64,000 bases of DNA from Ariolimax columbianus (GCA_036924085.1 JAVGWX010000014.1:36938056-37002055), one strand, 5' to 3'. Shown: positions 22,885 to 34,794, counted from the first letter of the stretch. Numbers and translations: made by a program. Notes: generated by a model not told the origin, from the sequence alone.

Positions 22885-24568
22885 CAATATTTTTATTAGT
22901 TGACTTTTTCAGCCGAAGACCCAACAAAAAAAAACTCTCACGATCATATTTGGGCTCGCGACCTGTCGGTTTGGGAGCCTGTGGAATTGAAACTTTATTC
23001 AACACAAACTTCAGCAGATATATATATATATATATGACATCAGTTGCTGATTTGGAATACATTTGTTCAAGATCTATGCTCCACATGGATGGATCTGAAA
23101 AAAGTTTCCATTGATTGAATAGACAATTTTCACCTGGCTGGCAGAGTTGTAGAACGCTTGCTTTACTTAAAAAAAAAAGATAGCCACTTCAATCTCCGCT
23201 CTGGTTGACTCAGCTGCAGATCCCTTGACTTGCTGTTATGGAATGATATGCAGTCAGGAATGAACTATCTTGTGCTTTATCTCGTAACAAGTTTAGGCCT
23301 GCAGTAATGACGTTTATTATCCTACTTCTCCCTCAGCAGTGGGTGACTTATTGAATTATTTTAACGTTTATATCAAATGGATTATGTGAGAAAAGCATGC
23401 ACAAAAAAAAAAAAATATACGATGAGAACAAGTCAACTAAATAACAGTATGATAAAGAAAGAACTTTCCTCTTATGTAATTTTTTTCCGATTTCAGAAAA
23501 ATAAAGTTTCCTCGCTTCCAATTCCGTATCAAATACTAGATTTTTGTTTCCAGAACTATCTTACAAACCAAGACGATTATTAAAACTCAGTTGATGTGTG
23601 GTCTGAGAGAAAAGCGGGGTGAGACGGGTCAATAGGTGAAGAATTTTCTACCTTAGAAGTGTTGGGAAGAGCAGATTAAGCTGCTCTGGTCAGGCAAAAA
23701 ATGCTGATCAGACAATGTTTGTCAGAGTGTGGTGAAATATACCCTCCAAGACCCCATCTGACTTCTACCCAGGTCTCCATTGAATTTAACTGTATGCATG
23801 GCAGTTTCGCTAACGAGGTGGGGGTAGGCGTGATCTATGAAGCAGGGAGCAGCACACAGATTAAGCTGGGCATTACACAGCAGACAGGACGACCCTGGTT
23901 TACTTTCACCAGCACGTCTGGGATGTGAGAAAAGCTACCAGCCACCAAACTCCTCCAGGGTGCACAAACAAGTTAAGATATTGTAAGCATTTGTGACCAA
24001 TAGAAATTGGTTCCCGTGTGGGAAGATATGTAACACATTTAACAACAGTAACTCTAAATTCATTTGGGTTACACGCTCAGCCAGTTACTTTTCTCTGGTC
24101 TCCGTTCACACCCTATTAACGCACTGGAGAGTACCAAACGCGCCCACCATCCCAACCCCAGCTAGACTCGCATATCAAGCACCTAGTACTGTTGTTGTTA
24201 AAGTCAAGGTGACAGCTCGGTGATCGAAGTAAACCACACGACATTGTATTCCCACAAACCACTGAAACCACTCTGTTTCCGTGATTCAGCGAGAAGCCAC
24301 CTTTTTTGTACCTTCAGCGGCAGCTGACAATATACACAACAGAAATGTAGGGGTGGGTGTGGGTGGTACGGGTCGGTTCTAGGCACGACCCACAACCCTA
24401 ACTTGCGCTTGTTCGGATTAATAAACGGCCGAGGCTGTGCCCCTTTCAGGAAGTAAACCCACGTTTTAAAAATTCGTGATGAAGTCGGATGCAGATGACC
24501 GTTAAGCGCAAAACATGACATAAATAAATGTGGACTAGGAAACATGACGAACCAAAAAAAAAACTCAG
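22885..24568. other. Unassigned DNA downstream of the GT92 gene
   Basis: No gene recognised. A (TA)n run lies at 23016-23035. The open frame 23701-23928 (75 codons) has no recognisable family. The part next to 24568 would contain the 3' UTR of the GT92 gene. I saw no clear AATAAA close to the stop on the minus strand. Confidence 0.4.
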
Positions 24569-25538
24569 TTAAGTAAATATAGACTTCAACCGTTCCAACT
24601 GTCGCATAACTCGTGGGTAAAGCAGATGTTTAAATTTAAGAATGCTGGTATCACTAACAACGTATTTTTGCAAACCCCACTTTCTGTAGTGATGAACGAG
24701 TGCCAAACTCTCACTAACGTTCACACATTTCATGGGATAAACGAAACTACGTACAAAGTGAATGCCTGTGTCCCATACGAGCTCTGGGCGAGCTATATAT
24801 TTTGTTCTGGAGCGGTACGGAAAGATCTTTTGTTCTCGCACAAGTTGAGAAAGTGCTCGAATGTCGTATCTGATTATGTTCTTCTTTTCCTTGTTATCGA
24901 AGTTAAACTTCTTGGGAAGATCGCTCCAGTTTGGTGTTGAATCCGTGGCAAAAAAGCTTGATCTGACCATGAAACACCCGGTATAGGATGTTCTGGACTT
25001 GGCGGGGACTGAAGAATTCAGGAAATAGGAAACGTCGATTTCGTGTGGTGAAATGGTTTTGATGAGCTCCATCCAGTTGTTGTTGTTTTTTGGGATGATG
25101 AGTTCGTCGGTGTCCACAACGACCACGAATCTTGAGGTGTTTCTGTTCCTGTAAACACAGTCGTTTAAGGCGGCCATTTGAGAGAAGTAATGGCTTTTGT
25201 TGGTTGGAAGCGGCCATTGTTTAATCGTGAGTATACCATCGTCCTCATAGAGTCGCATAATCTTTCCTAGTTGAGTCGAGGCATTATGAACATACACTAT
25301 AAAATGTTCAGCTCCGAGAATCTGGTTCATTTCCATCGCCTGGATGAACTGGGTTGTCAAACTGTTATTGCTATGAATGACAGAAAAGCAGACAGTGACG
25401 TTTCTAATGCAGGGCCCCGGATATTGGACTAGAAGACGATTGGTTGGTGTCGCCTTCTCCTGAAAGCTGATGGAGACATGCGTCGGTCGAACATTACTGG
25501 GCAGTGGACATTCTAGAGAGGATGGGCTGAAGCTATTT
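24569..25538 (-). CDS. GT92-family glycosyltransferase, exon 2 (catalytic domain)
   Basis: This exon supplies residues 112-434 and the TAA stop at 24569-24571. The acceptor is CTTTTTCCAG after a pyrimidine tract (AG at 25540-25539), and it restores the exon 1 frame. The translation has the hallmarks of glycosyltransferase family 92 (DUF23): FIQAMEMNQILGAEHFIVY, VVVVDTDELIIP (DTDE at about residues 254-257, the expected metal/nucleotide-sugar site) and LVHHYRKWG near the end. Many N-glycosylation sequons fit a Golgi-lumenal domain. Characterised GT92 members such as C. elegans GALT-1 are galactosyltransferases; donor and acceptor here are unknown. No stops or frameshifts are seen. The ATG at 25564 is intronic and not the start. 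Confidence 0.9.
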
Positions 25539-26044
25539 CTGGAAAAAGAATGAAATGTTCTCATTGAAGAGAATATATCTTAACCATAACCAAATTCTTG
25601 ATGCATATGTTGACAAAAGTAGCGTAGCGAAATGTCAGTGTTTTATAACTTACACTTGACTAGATCGCTATTATTTACTAGGCACAGGTAACAGAACACG
25701 CTCTACATCATGGTGTTTATTCTCGCTGCTGTGGTCACCAGGGATATTTATAGAGGGATCGAATGCGGTTTGTCGCTGTAGTTTCCACACAGTGTAAAGT
25801 CTCGACATTTATTTAACCTTTTGCAGAAGAACAACATCTTTGCTTTATCTACGTTTATAGTCCGTGAACTTTTGGTTGTTACCAGTTGCCACTAAATTGA
25901 TAACTATTAAAGGCACCTACCATATTAAGTTGCCGTCTCTCAGTGCAGTCATACTTGGGTATTGACAATAAGTTCCAGTAGCTGACTTTGCGCGATTATA
26001 GATCTTCTGGAAAATGTGTACTTAACAGGTTCCATTTGCTCTTA

Positions 26045-26515
26045 ACTTGACATTCGATCTAGTCCAATATTTGTATATGACATCAGGTCACAGTTTCTGA
26101 CTCAGTCTGACTTTAGATATAGTCCAATATTTTCACATGATATCAGGTCACAGTTTCTGACTCAGTCTGACTTTAGATCTAGTCCAATATTTGTACATGA
26201 CATCAGGTCACAGTTTCTGACTCAGTCTGACTTTAGATATAGTCCAATATTTTCACATGATATCAGGTCACAGTTTCTGACTCAGTCTGACTTTAGATCT
26301 AGTCCAATATTTGTACATGACATCAGGTCACAGTTTCTGACTCAATCTGACTTTAGATCTAGTCCAATATTTGTACATGACATCAGGTCACAGTTTCTGA
26401 CTCAGTCTGACTTTAGATCTAGTCCAATATTTGTACATGACATCAGGTCACAGTTTCTGACTCAGTCTGACTTTAGATCTAGTCCAATATTTGTACATGC
26501 TATGAGGTCCTAGAA
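26045..26515. repeat. 60-bp minisatellite, ~8 copies
   Basis: An exact 60-bp period containing CTAGTCCAATATTTGTACAT and GGTCACAGTTTCTGACTC. Two unit types are present, one with CTAGTCC/TTGTACATGACATC and one with ATAGTCC/TTTCACATGATATC. They alternate in the left half, indicating a 120-bp higher-order duplication. The right-hand units are of the first type. Confidence 0.95.
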
Positions 26516-26984
26516 TCTGACTTATCTTGATTGTTGAGTATCTTTGGACATGTTTGCTTTGACAACAGATCATCGTAGTCAACTTCAATTCCCCTAATGG
26601 ACCTAGTTAACTATCTGCACTTGTCTTTACGTTCTGGATGGGAACACAATTTGACTTAATGGGTCTCTAAAGGCCTCTAAAGGCCTTCAGCATAAACCTC
26701 GAAACATGAGAAGATGTCACGCAGCCTGGCGCACCATGAGAGGCTTCCAAAAAGGCTGCAGCATAACGTAGACTGAATAGAAAAGCCCACGGATTATCAC
26801 TGTCTCGTGAAGTGAGCATTCCATGCCCTCGCTGCTTGCGATTACGAACATCCCATACAGGATTGGTTAGCCACCTTAGCACCCATCCACAACGACGACT
26901 TCTAGAATACGCAACTGTAAGGACTGGCTGAACGAAAAGAGGAGAGGTCTTCATTATTCGTCTCGCTCGAACGCCTGTCCCAGT

Positions 26985-27505
26985 GCTTCAAAAAAGCACA
27001 GTCCAGTGGGTACCAGCCCACTGCAACATTCCAGGCAACGAGGAGGCAGACAGACTCGCCAGAGACAGAGGAATGATGCAGCAGAGTGATACATAAATCA
27101 GATACAATGAGACAAAAGCATTCATCAGGGCGACGTACAGTACAGAATGGAAAAAAGACAACCCTGGCCACATAGAAAACGATGCCTACCATCAACTCTC
27201 CAGGCGAGACCAGGTGGTAATTCTCCGGCTACGCACAGGTCACAACAGACTTACATGCTATCTGCACAACAAGTTCAAGATTGGCACTGCAGACCATTGT
27301 GTCTGCGGCACAGCCCCAATGAAGGCAGAACATATTTTGCAGTCATGTCCGCTGTATACCGACAAAGGAAGTAGCATTTTACAACAGCCAGTGTTTTTCC
27401 ATTAGAAGCTGTACGGAAGCATACAGAGCCTTGAATCGACTTCCGCTGTCATTAGAGTCATTGAAGTTGAGGTCTGAAGATGAACGAGGAAGAAGAAGAA
27501 GAAGA
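26985..27505 (+). mobile_element. Degenerate I-type LINE fragment, second subfamily
   Basis: RNase H C-terminal half and the Cys/His motif can be read across frames: VQWVPAHCNIPGNEEADRLA-like, then ENDAYHQLSRRDQVVILRLR and CVCGTAPMKAEHILQSCPLY. It ends in (GAA)n at 27484-27505. It is clearly diverged from copies A1-A5, so it is a separate, older subfamily, and it has internal stops. It lies antisense inside the GT92 intron. Confidence 0.8.
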
Positions 27506-27929
27506 TTATTCGTGATCGATGAACAACAAACAACACTCTCATATAGATTGAAGTGAGCGTATTATTTCATTCCAACAAAATCCTCAGTAAGGAAAGCCGA
27601 GCCTTTGATACGTGTGTCGGACAAGAATTAAATACTGTCGCTGATAACATGCATAAATGAGGTAACCTACCTTGCACTGTGACAGTCAGGCAGTGGGTGA
27701 ACACTGGCGTTCGTCCACAGGCTCTTGCCGTCGACGAGGCTCAAGTTGCAGAAAGCTTTCACGAGAAACTTATTGTCAACCACTCCGAAGAGGCGCACAG
27801 ATGGGTGTCCTTGACCTGCAGCAACATAATCGTAGAAAGCCGAATAAAACCACGCCTCTTTACCGTCGACGCTTTGAAAATATTCTTGTTTTGGTAATCT
27901 GTGAAGGAAGACGTAGATGAATCAACTCA

Positions 27930-28425
27930 GCAGGCATACATTGATTGTAAAGTATAAAGGTAGCAGGTACTGATGTCGGGGGTGTGATGGTAGATATGAC
28001 TGTATAACGGAAACACGTACTGGTGTCGGGGGTGTGATGGTAGATATGACTGTATAACGGAAACAGGTAACATGTATTGATATCGAAGGTGTGACGGTGA
28101 ATATGACTGTATAACGGTCACGGATAGTGATGTCTGGGGTATGATGGTAGATATGACTGTATAAACGTAACAGGTGCTGCTGTCAGTGTATGACGGTAGA
28201 TATGACGGTATAAAGGTAACAGGTACTCATGTCGAGGGTATTACGGTAGCTATGACAGTATAAAGGTAACAGCTGCTGATGTCAGTGTATGACGTTAGAT
28301 ATGACGGTATTAATATAACAGGTACTGATGTCAAGGGTATGACGGTAGATATGACGGTATTAAAGTAACAGGTACTGATGTCAAGGGTATGACGGTAGAT
28401 ATGGCTGTACAAAGGCGATGGTTTC
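27930..28425. repeat. Degenerate minisatellite, ~50-60-bp units
   Basis: Repeated GGTGTGATGGTAGATATGAC and GTAACAGGTACTGATGTC strings in about nine units of uneven length. Lies in the GT92 intron. Confidence 0.8.
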
Positions 28426-28671
28426 GTGAAATTCAAAAGATTTTTTTTTTATTTTAAAAAATCTTTAATGAAATAATTATTGGTATAAACACGTAAAAAG
28501 GGAAGATTAAACGTTCTGGATGATCTCCTGATATACAGTGAAGGCATTTTTGGGACATTTATTAATTTATTTGTTTAATTGCTTTAATGTGAATAATGCT
28601 TCAATACAGCTTTTACTTTTACTAATCCGAAAATAGTTTTGCTGTTCGACTACTGGTCTTATTCTTTGTTC

Positions 28672-30229
28672 TTCTTCTTCTTCTTCTTCTGCGTACACAG
28701 TCAGACAGTAACCATTATTTTCTCGAAAAAAGCGGCGGTCATCCTGAGACTCTCGCCACTACCATAGAGCTTGTCTTGCAGTTCCACTGGCAATGGCCAC
28801 ATCTGCTCTCTCTGATCCTCGTATGTCGGGCAGTTCTGAAGCAGATGCTCAGTGGTCATTTTACCAGTACCGCACGGGCATTCGTCGGTACACCCTATCT
28901 TCAATTTGTTGAATAGGTGGTACCTCAGTCTGTTGTGGCCAGTGCGAAGTCTGAAGACAACGACCTGCTCTCTTCGGTTCAACTGGTAATAGGCATCGTT
29001 TTTGGTGTAACCAGTATGTTCGGTTTCCCATTTGGTCATGTATCTGGCTTTGATAAGCCGTTTTGACTCTTCGTACGTCATACTGGTATCTGTTTGTGGT
29101 AGCCTTGCACCTTCTTTTGCCAGTCTGTCTGCCTCCTCGTTGCCTTGGATGTTGCAGTGTGACGGAACCCACTGTACCACTACCCTTTTTGGTGCGGACT
29201 GCTGGCACAGTTTGCAGAGTGCTGATCTTAAGTCATTAAGCTCAGTGTTTTTCTGGCTTTTTAGCGCTGTGACTACTTCGAGAGCATCTGTCAGCAGGAC
29301 TATATGGCTCTCATTTTCACTGTGTGTTACCATTTCTTCCACTGCCGCCCTCAGTGCCTCTGCCTCTGCTCTGAAATTGCTTGTGTACTTACCAGTAGCG
29401 AATGACAGTGTTATTTTTCTGCCATTTGGTAGGTTCAGGAATGCTCCTGCCCCTCCGTTCTGTGTAGTGTTTGTTACAGAACCGTCGGTGTATGCATGGG
29501 TCCAGTCCATGCTTGGGTAGCTTTTCGTTATGAAGCTTAGGGTAGTGTCTCTCCTTTCTTTTTCACTCTGGCAGTTTTTGTTTGCAATACCTGGTATATT
29601 TTCTACCACCTCTTGAAATATATCCTGCTTCCAAGTAGGTTTTCGTACAGTAGTGATGGGTTTTGGTGTTGTTAGTGCGTTTATGGGATCTTCGTGCATC
29701 TTTGCTTTGGCTATTTCTGCAAAGTTTCTCCGCTTTAGTTTCCCATTTCCCAAATTGTTTAGTCTCTGGTACATTGGATGGTCCGTCAGTCTTCTGAGTT
29801 TCTCTGACTGCAGCTGGGCTCTGCAGTCTCTTCTATCGGTCATGGATTGCAGTTTTGTAATCTTTTCAAGTTCTACAATTGGCGTTGACTTCATGCCACC
29901 TGTTATAATTCTCATGGATTGGTTTTGAAGTTTGTTAACTTTATCGAAGTTCGCCTTCGCTGCGGTTGTCCATGCCGCAATGCCATACTCGAGAACTGGT
30001 CTCACTCTTCCAGTGTACAGTTTTTTTTTTTTTTCATGTTTTTTTCCCATTATACACATCCACAGAACCGCTGCAGCCTCGCCTTATTTTAATTACAGTT
30101 TCTTTAGTATGCCTTCGTCTGCTCCCCAGCTTGTGCCAGCAAGTTTCCTCATGATCGCCATTCTTTCTCTGGCTTTCATTCGGTTTCTCTCAATCTGACT
30201 TTTCCATGTTATGCGCCGATCAAATGTGA
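28672..30229 (-). mobile_element. I-type LINE copy A2: RT thumb to RNase H
   Basis: Flanked by the perfect 12-bp TSD TATTCTTTGTTC (28660-28671 and 30230-30241). Read on the minus strand it starts in the RT thumb (NITFDRRITWKSQIERNRMK) and then has GRVRPVLEYG. The full RNase H follows: HAYTDGS, FRAEAEALRAA, LLTDALEVV and NEEADRLAKEG carry D, E, D, D. The Cys/His motif and a short 3' UTR with a (GAA)n tail close it. The frame is open from 30059 to 28701. A 70-bp poly(A) insertion interrupts it upstream. The copy sits in the GT92 intron, sense to the gene, so it could supply cryptic splice or poly(A) signals; that is inference. Confidence 0.95.
30024..30093 (-). mobile_element. 70-bp poly(A)-tailed micro-insertion
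   Basis: Inside LINE A2 the normal junction (GILKK then LYTGRV) is split by 70 bp flanked by TACAGTTT (30016-30023 and 30094-30101). On the minus strand the insert starts ATTAAAATAAGGCGAGGC and ends in an interrupted A-rich run of ~14 A. A TSD plus poly(A) is the signature of target-primed insertion of a short RNA. The source RNA is not recognised. Confidence 0.55.
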
Positions 30230-30550
30230 TATTCTTTGTTCAAGTCTGTTTGCATATATTTCTCAAGTGTGACTTAAATAGTTCTTGCTTCTCGTGACAA
30301 TTATAACATGTCATACCCCATATCAATACATTCTAGTCGATCCAACTGTAAACGGGTACCTGTGTTTTGTGCTAGAAAGAAAATTTAGCTAGGAGCGAAA
30401 ACTGTCCAAATCATTTCATGAATAGTCTGATACTTATTGAAATCAAATGTCTAGCACGTCATCCCCAGTCTGATATAAGACTGCCATGTTATGTGTATTG
30501 TAAGAGGAAATCGTCAGTGTGGTCTAATAGTACACTTGTAAATATCTCAC

Positions 30551-30885
30551 CTTGAAATTTTCTGGTCAATTGGTCTCTCCTTCTGGATATTTGATAGACC
30601 CCCCACACTTGCATTGTGTTTAAATCCTTCTTCTTCAATAAATGTAAACAAAATAGAAGGTTTTGGTGAGACTCCAGTTGATGCATGGAAAAGATTTGTA
30701 GGTAGGAGAGTTGAGTTAGCAGCGTGGAAAGTAGAATTATCTTGAAAGGAACCACGACTGTCCAGTTCCTGTCGACTGGAATATATATTCTCAAGTGGGT
30801 TGTCCTTGACAGTAAGATAGAGAAGAAGTGCTACTACCTGTAAAAGTAGCATTACACTAAAAATTACACTAGCCTTCGTGGCCAT
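30551..30885 (-). CDS. GT92-family glycosyltransferase, exon 1 (membrane anchor and stem)
   Basis: Residues 1-111 plus two bases of codon 112. The start ATG at 30885 has A at -3 and G at +4 and gives a five- to six-residue cytoplasmic tail (MATKAS), then a hydrophobic segment (VIFSVMLLLQVVALLLYLTV, about residues 7-26). The stem has Asn-X-Ser/Thr sites (NST twice, NAS). This is the type II topology of Golgi glycosyltransferases. The exon ends AAG at 30551 before GTGAGA. Joining to exon 2 gives 1,305 nt, exactly 435 codons. The frame is open upstream to 31044 but has no earlier ATG. Upstream untranslated exons cannot be excluded. Confidence 0.85.
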
Positions 30886-31390
30886 AGTAGGCTTTTTCCA
30901 GACCACAAACTCGAGAACTACATTTTTTGAAAATCTTGATAAGGTTCGGTGATGCAAGTTATCATTTGGTAGATAACATGTCTTGCATATAACATATAAT
31001 TTCTGATCTTTTTTTTGATGAATTGGTTTTATTGTATCAGCCAAACGCTGGAAATATCAGATGGTATTATTTGTCCACCATAAGTGCCTGTCGTTGCTCT
31101 GTTGATCGTGTGTGGTGGATAAATTCACTTGTTCTTGTTTGTAACTTGTAAGATGGGATGTAATCAGTGGTTTCTTTAACCTGCACATTAATGAAACATG
31201 TTGTTATTCTACAGATGTTCGTGAGTGTAGTTACTCAATACTCAAATGTAGAAACGTAGAACGTAAACAAAATATATGGGAAATCACCTAATGTATGCGG
31301 GGCCAAAAAGGCAAGCAACTGCCACAATGTTTATGATATATTGTTTAAAAAGTTCATGATACCGTCAAAATTGCCATGACATATTGATAC

Positions 31391-31752
31391 TTCTTCTTCT
31401 TCTTCTGCGTTCGTTCTCAATCTCCCGCTACCAAACCCTGAAAGGGCTTAAGTAGCAGAATGTAGTCCAGAGAACGGAATGCGTTGTGTCGTAGTTTACA
31501 GCTTGGCTGCGATATTTGCGCCTTTCGGTCCAACACATCCGACTTCAGCAAGCATTTTTTTAGTACCGGGTTAGCATTCCCTCTTCGATCCCTTCTCCTT
31601 AGCCAGTCTGCCCTGCTGCAGACTGTTATCCAGGATCACCGCGCGGAGGTGTAGAAGGGTCTTGGCAGCTATGATTCGCTGGCCCTGACGCTAGCAGTCA
31701 GCTATGGGTCGCTGACCACTGCAGCTCATGTGCTGCTCAGCATCTTGATCCC
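31391..31752 (-). repeat. SINE family S1, copy 3
   Basis: Perfect 12-bp TSD ACATATTGATAC at 31379-31390 and 31753-31764. The plus strand starts with TTCTTCTTCTTC (tail), and the head reads CATCTTGATCCC at the right end. It lies ~0.5 kb upstream of GT92 exon 1 and is one of the better-preserved members. Confidence 0.93.
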
Positions 31753-31764
31753 ACATATTGATAC

Positions 31765-33091
31765 AAAACATAAAGAACAAAGAGGCATGTTATGTTTAAA
31801 TAAAAAGTAGCAGAAGCTTAAGGAAACTAAGTATGTCAGAAAGGACTTCAGCTGTGTCCGACCATTCCAATATGTGAGAACCCCGATTGACGTTTTTAAC
31901 TAATATCAATATCCAGAAAAGCGCACACAATAGCTAGTGACCTTACATTACCTGATAGGACAGTTTCTAGATTAGTCATCGAGAAACGTGCTAAGGCCAT
32001 TTACTAAACACTTTTATCAAAAGACACAGTTGTGAGAAGTGAATACACCATTTATCAGCCAATATCAAGGAACAATTTTTAGAAAGGTTTCGTATGTTCC
32101 CTAGTTTGCTTTGCAACTAGACGACATCACACACATAAAGTGACCTTATGTTGCTACGTTAGCAAAAAATAACATATCTGTTAGATATCTTCACACTTTT
32201 AAATATGCTACACTTAAATCGTCAAGTTGAAAAAATGTAGTTTTTCAAATTGAAGATATGAAAGTCTAATAATTATAAATTTGGCATTCTGTCATCACCT
32301 ACTATCGATCTAAAATTATAAGTCTTTTCCAAATCTCATAAACATTTTTGGTTCCAATGACGCGCTATCCTCTCAAGATGACATATCTCTTATAGAACGA
32401 AATTTTGAAAGATTTGTGACCTAACCGGCGTGCAAATTTTTTGCAATCCTGACGCAACCAATTAGAGCTCCATTTTCAATTAATATGTAGGAATTCAAGG
32501 TGATCACAGCCGCATAGGAAAACGAGCACATATAAATATACATGTATGTTGCTTTGAAATTGCAATGTCAGAACTATTCTCGTCCAAATGTAACGTCCCA
32601 CTTAATCTTTCAAAAAGAGCTATGAGGGTATTGGCACCTTTCGCAAAGACATACTTGTTAGAAAATCATTCTCTGTTCTAGTGTATCTTAAAAATAAATA
32701 TATAAACCTTTTAAGAAAGGCAGTCACAGCTCAGAATAACAGTTGAACAATTAATCCTTCTTATGAAGGCTTGTAATTTAAGTGCAGCCACCAATCTTCC
32801 CATTGATTGGTTGATTCAAATGTAAAAGTAATTTCAGACCATAATTCAGTTTCCATGTATTACTATTATTATTAATAGAACATATTTTAAATATATATGA
32901 AATCATACCAATATTAATATATTTTTTTATTTATTTCTCTCCGATCTCTAAATGTAAAGACCATTGATGAAAAATGTCAAATAAATATTCGACTCAGTTT
33001 AGAGTATTCAATCTTTGGGTCCAGTTTTAGTGATGTTGCTCACTAAGTTACCTGGGACTAAAACATCGGTAACTCATAATGGTAGGACATG
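31765..33091. other. AT-rich unassigned DNA
   Basis: About 1.3 kb without gene or repeat calls. An ATT-rich stretch occurs near 32860-32930. Confidence 0.45.
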
Positions 33092-33865
33092 TCTTCTTCT
33101 TCTTCTTTTTCTTCATCTTCTTCTTCGTACACTGTCAAACGTCAACCTGTATTTTTTCGAAAAAAAGCAGCGGTCATCCTGAGGCTGTCGACATTGCCAT
33201 AGAGCTTGTCTAGTGTTGCCACTGGTGATGGCCACATGTGCTTTCTCTGATCCTCGTATGTCGAGCAATTTTGCAGCAGATGTTCAGCAGTCATTTTCCC
33301 GGTACCACAAGTGCATTCGTCAGTGCCACCTATCTTCAGTTTATTGAATAGGTGGTACCTCAGTCTCTTGTGGCCTGTGCGGAGTCTGAAGACCACGACC
33401 TCTTCTCTTCTGTTCAACTGGTAATAGGCATCATTTTTTGTGTAGCCAGTATGTTCTGTTTCCCATTTGGCCAGGTATCTGGCCCTAATAAGCCTTTTGG
33501 ACTCTTCGTAGGTCACACTAGAATCTAATTGTGGTAGTCGTATACCTTCTTTTGCCAGTCTATCTGCCTCCTCGTTGCCTTGGATGTTACAGTGGGATGG
33601 AACCCACTGTACCACTACTCTTTTCGGTGCGGACTGCTTGCATAGTTGACAGAGTACTGCTCTTTAATCATTAAGTTCTGTATTTTTCTGGCTTTTTAGT
33701 GCTGTGACAACGGTCAGGGCATCTGTAAACAGGACTATCTGGCTTGCATTGCTTTCGTCTGTCAGCATTGCTTCTACAGCAGCCCTCAGTGCCTCTGCCT
33801 CCGCTTTTAAATTGCTTGAGAATTTTCCAGTTGCCACTGACAGTGTTATTTTTCTGAATGTGTAC
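33092..33865 (-). mobile_element. I-type LINE copy A3: diverged RNase H
   Basis: The (GAA)n tail is at 33092-33126 on the plus strand as TTC. The main frame 33142-33615 carries WVPSHCNIQGNEEADRLAKE and the CTCGTGKMTAEHLLQNC motif. Upstream, to ~33865, the RNase H N-terminal half continues with an in-frame stop near 33664. It is more diverged than A1, A2 and A5, and no TSD could be identified. Confidence 0.87.
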
Positions 33866-33889
33866 CTAATTTATTTTAAAGAAACCTCA

Positions 33890-34790
33890 CATTGATTTCA
33901 ATTCAATACAGGTGCCGTCTCAGCAACGAAGGTTGGCTCCTTTCTCCCCTGTCTTTTGTTTTGTTTGTCCAATCTGTCAGACCGGCAGTCCATCTTTTGA
34001 TGTTGCTCTCATTTAGAGCGCTGACCGCCTCTTGTCCGCCTACCGTCAACTTTTCCCGTCCAGTATTGTTTTCAATAAAGCACCGTTTCATTTTATATAG
34101 CCGAAATATTTGATATGCCTAATTATAATGTCTGTCAAGAGCTTTCTACTCACGTCAACTCTCCTCAGGACATCGCTATTTGTTTGTTTCTCTTTCCACG
34201 AAATGCGACACATTCTTCTGCATAACCACATTTCTATGGCCTCTATTTTGTTTTCCAGCTGTTCGTTCATTATCCATGTTTCTGTGCTGTATAATAATGT
34301 TGAATATACGAGAACATGATGAGTCTCGTTTTTAATGTATTGGTTATTTACCTGGAGGCCAATATATTCCTCATCAAATTAAATACACTTTTGGTCATTC
34401 CTATTCTCTTCGTCACTCCCCTCTCACATCTACCATCACCTGCAATTACCTGTCCCAGATACAAGTAGCTGTCTACCTGCTCTACCATCACGTCGATATT
34501 AGTTTTTGGCTGTGAATTTGTTTTGGTAAATAGCAACTTTTGTTTGATTAATGTAAATGTCTAAGCTTAATGCAATACTTCTGGTGATGGCTATCTACAA
34601 AATTGTTGCAATTATTTCTCACTCTCAGCCAACAATAAGTGCCATCAGCATACCTCATATTGTTGATTATTCTTCAAATGAGGTTTAGTCCACAGACACT
34701 ACTTCAATGTGTCTGACGATGTTCTCTGTGTAAAGGTTAAAGAGACAAGGTCACAACACATATCCCGGTCTCACGCCTGTTTGGATATCA
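33890..34790 (-). mobile_element. RTE-like LINE remnant D
   Basis: Degenerate RT and thumb: GVRPGYVL, CLFNLYTENIVRHIE, SYLYLGQVIAGDGRCERGV, STLLYSTETWIMNEQLENKI, IEMWLCRRMCRISWKEKQT. The palm YADD is not preserved. It abuts LINE E directly, giving two RT remnants head-to-tail; one may be inserted in the other. C-terminal residues run out near 33900. Confidence 0.7.
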
Positions 34791-34794
34791 ATAT

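Larger units (their letters stand above)
25539..30550 (-). other. GT92 intron, 5,012 bp, phase 2
   Basis: Bounded by GTGAGA (donor, reading down from 30550) and CCAG (acceptor at 25539). It contains a 60-bp minisatellite, an old I-type LINE fragment on the plus strand, a second minisatellite, and a young I-type LINE copy in the same orientation as the gene. The stretches 25565-26040, 26520-26980, 27510-27925 and 28430-28670 hold nothing recognisable. A short SINE-like string (CCAACTGTAAACGGGTACCT) lies near 30338. Confidence 0.85.

Noticed and set aside
23701..23928. 75-codon frame as a possible small gene
   Set aside because: No recognisable domain, splice partner or conserved motif; it may be chance.
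29032..29520. 162-codon open frame antisense to the LINE A2 RNase H (also 59986-60474 and 15536-16012)
   Set aside because: It mirrors the RNase H coding strand and recurs in every copy only because the sense frame is conserved. No independent protein features.
30883..31044. Longer GT92 N terminus starting at 31044
   Set aside because: The frame is open, but position 31044 is TTG, not ATG. The first ATG at 30885 has a good context and places the membrane anchor at the expected distance.
33092..33865. TSD for LINE copy A3
   Set aside because: No convincing flanking duplication could be found; the copy is old.
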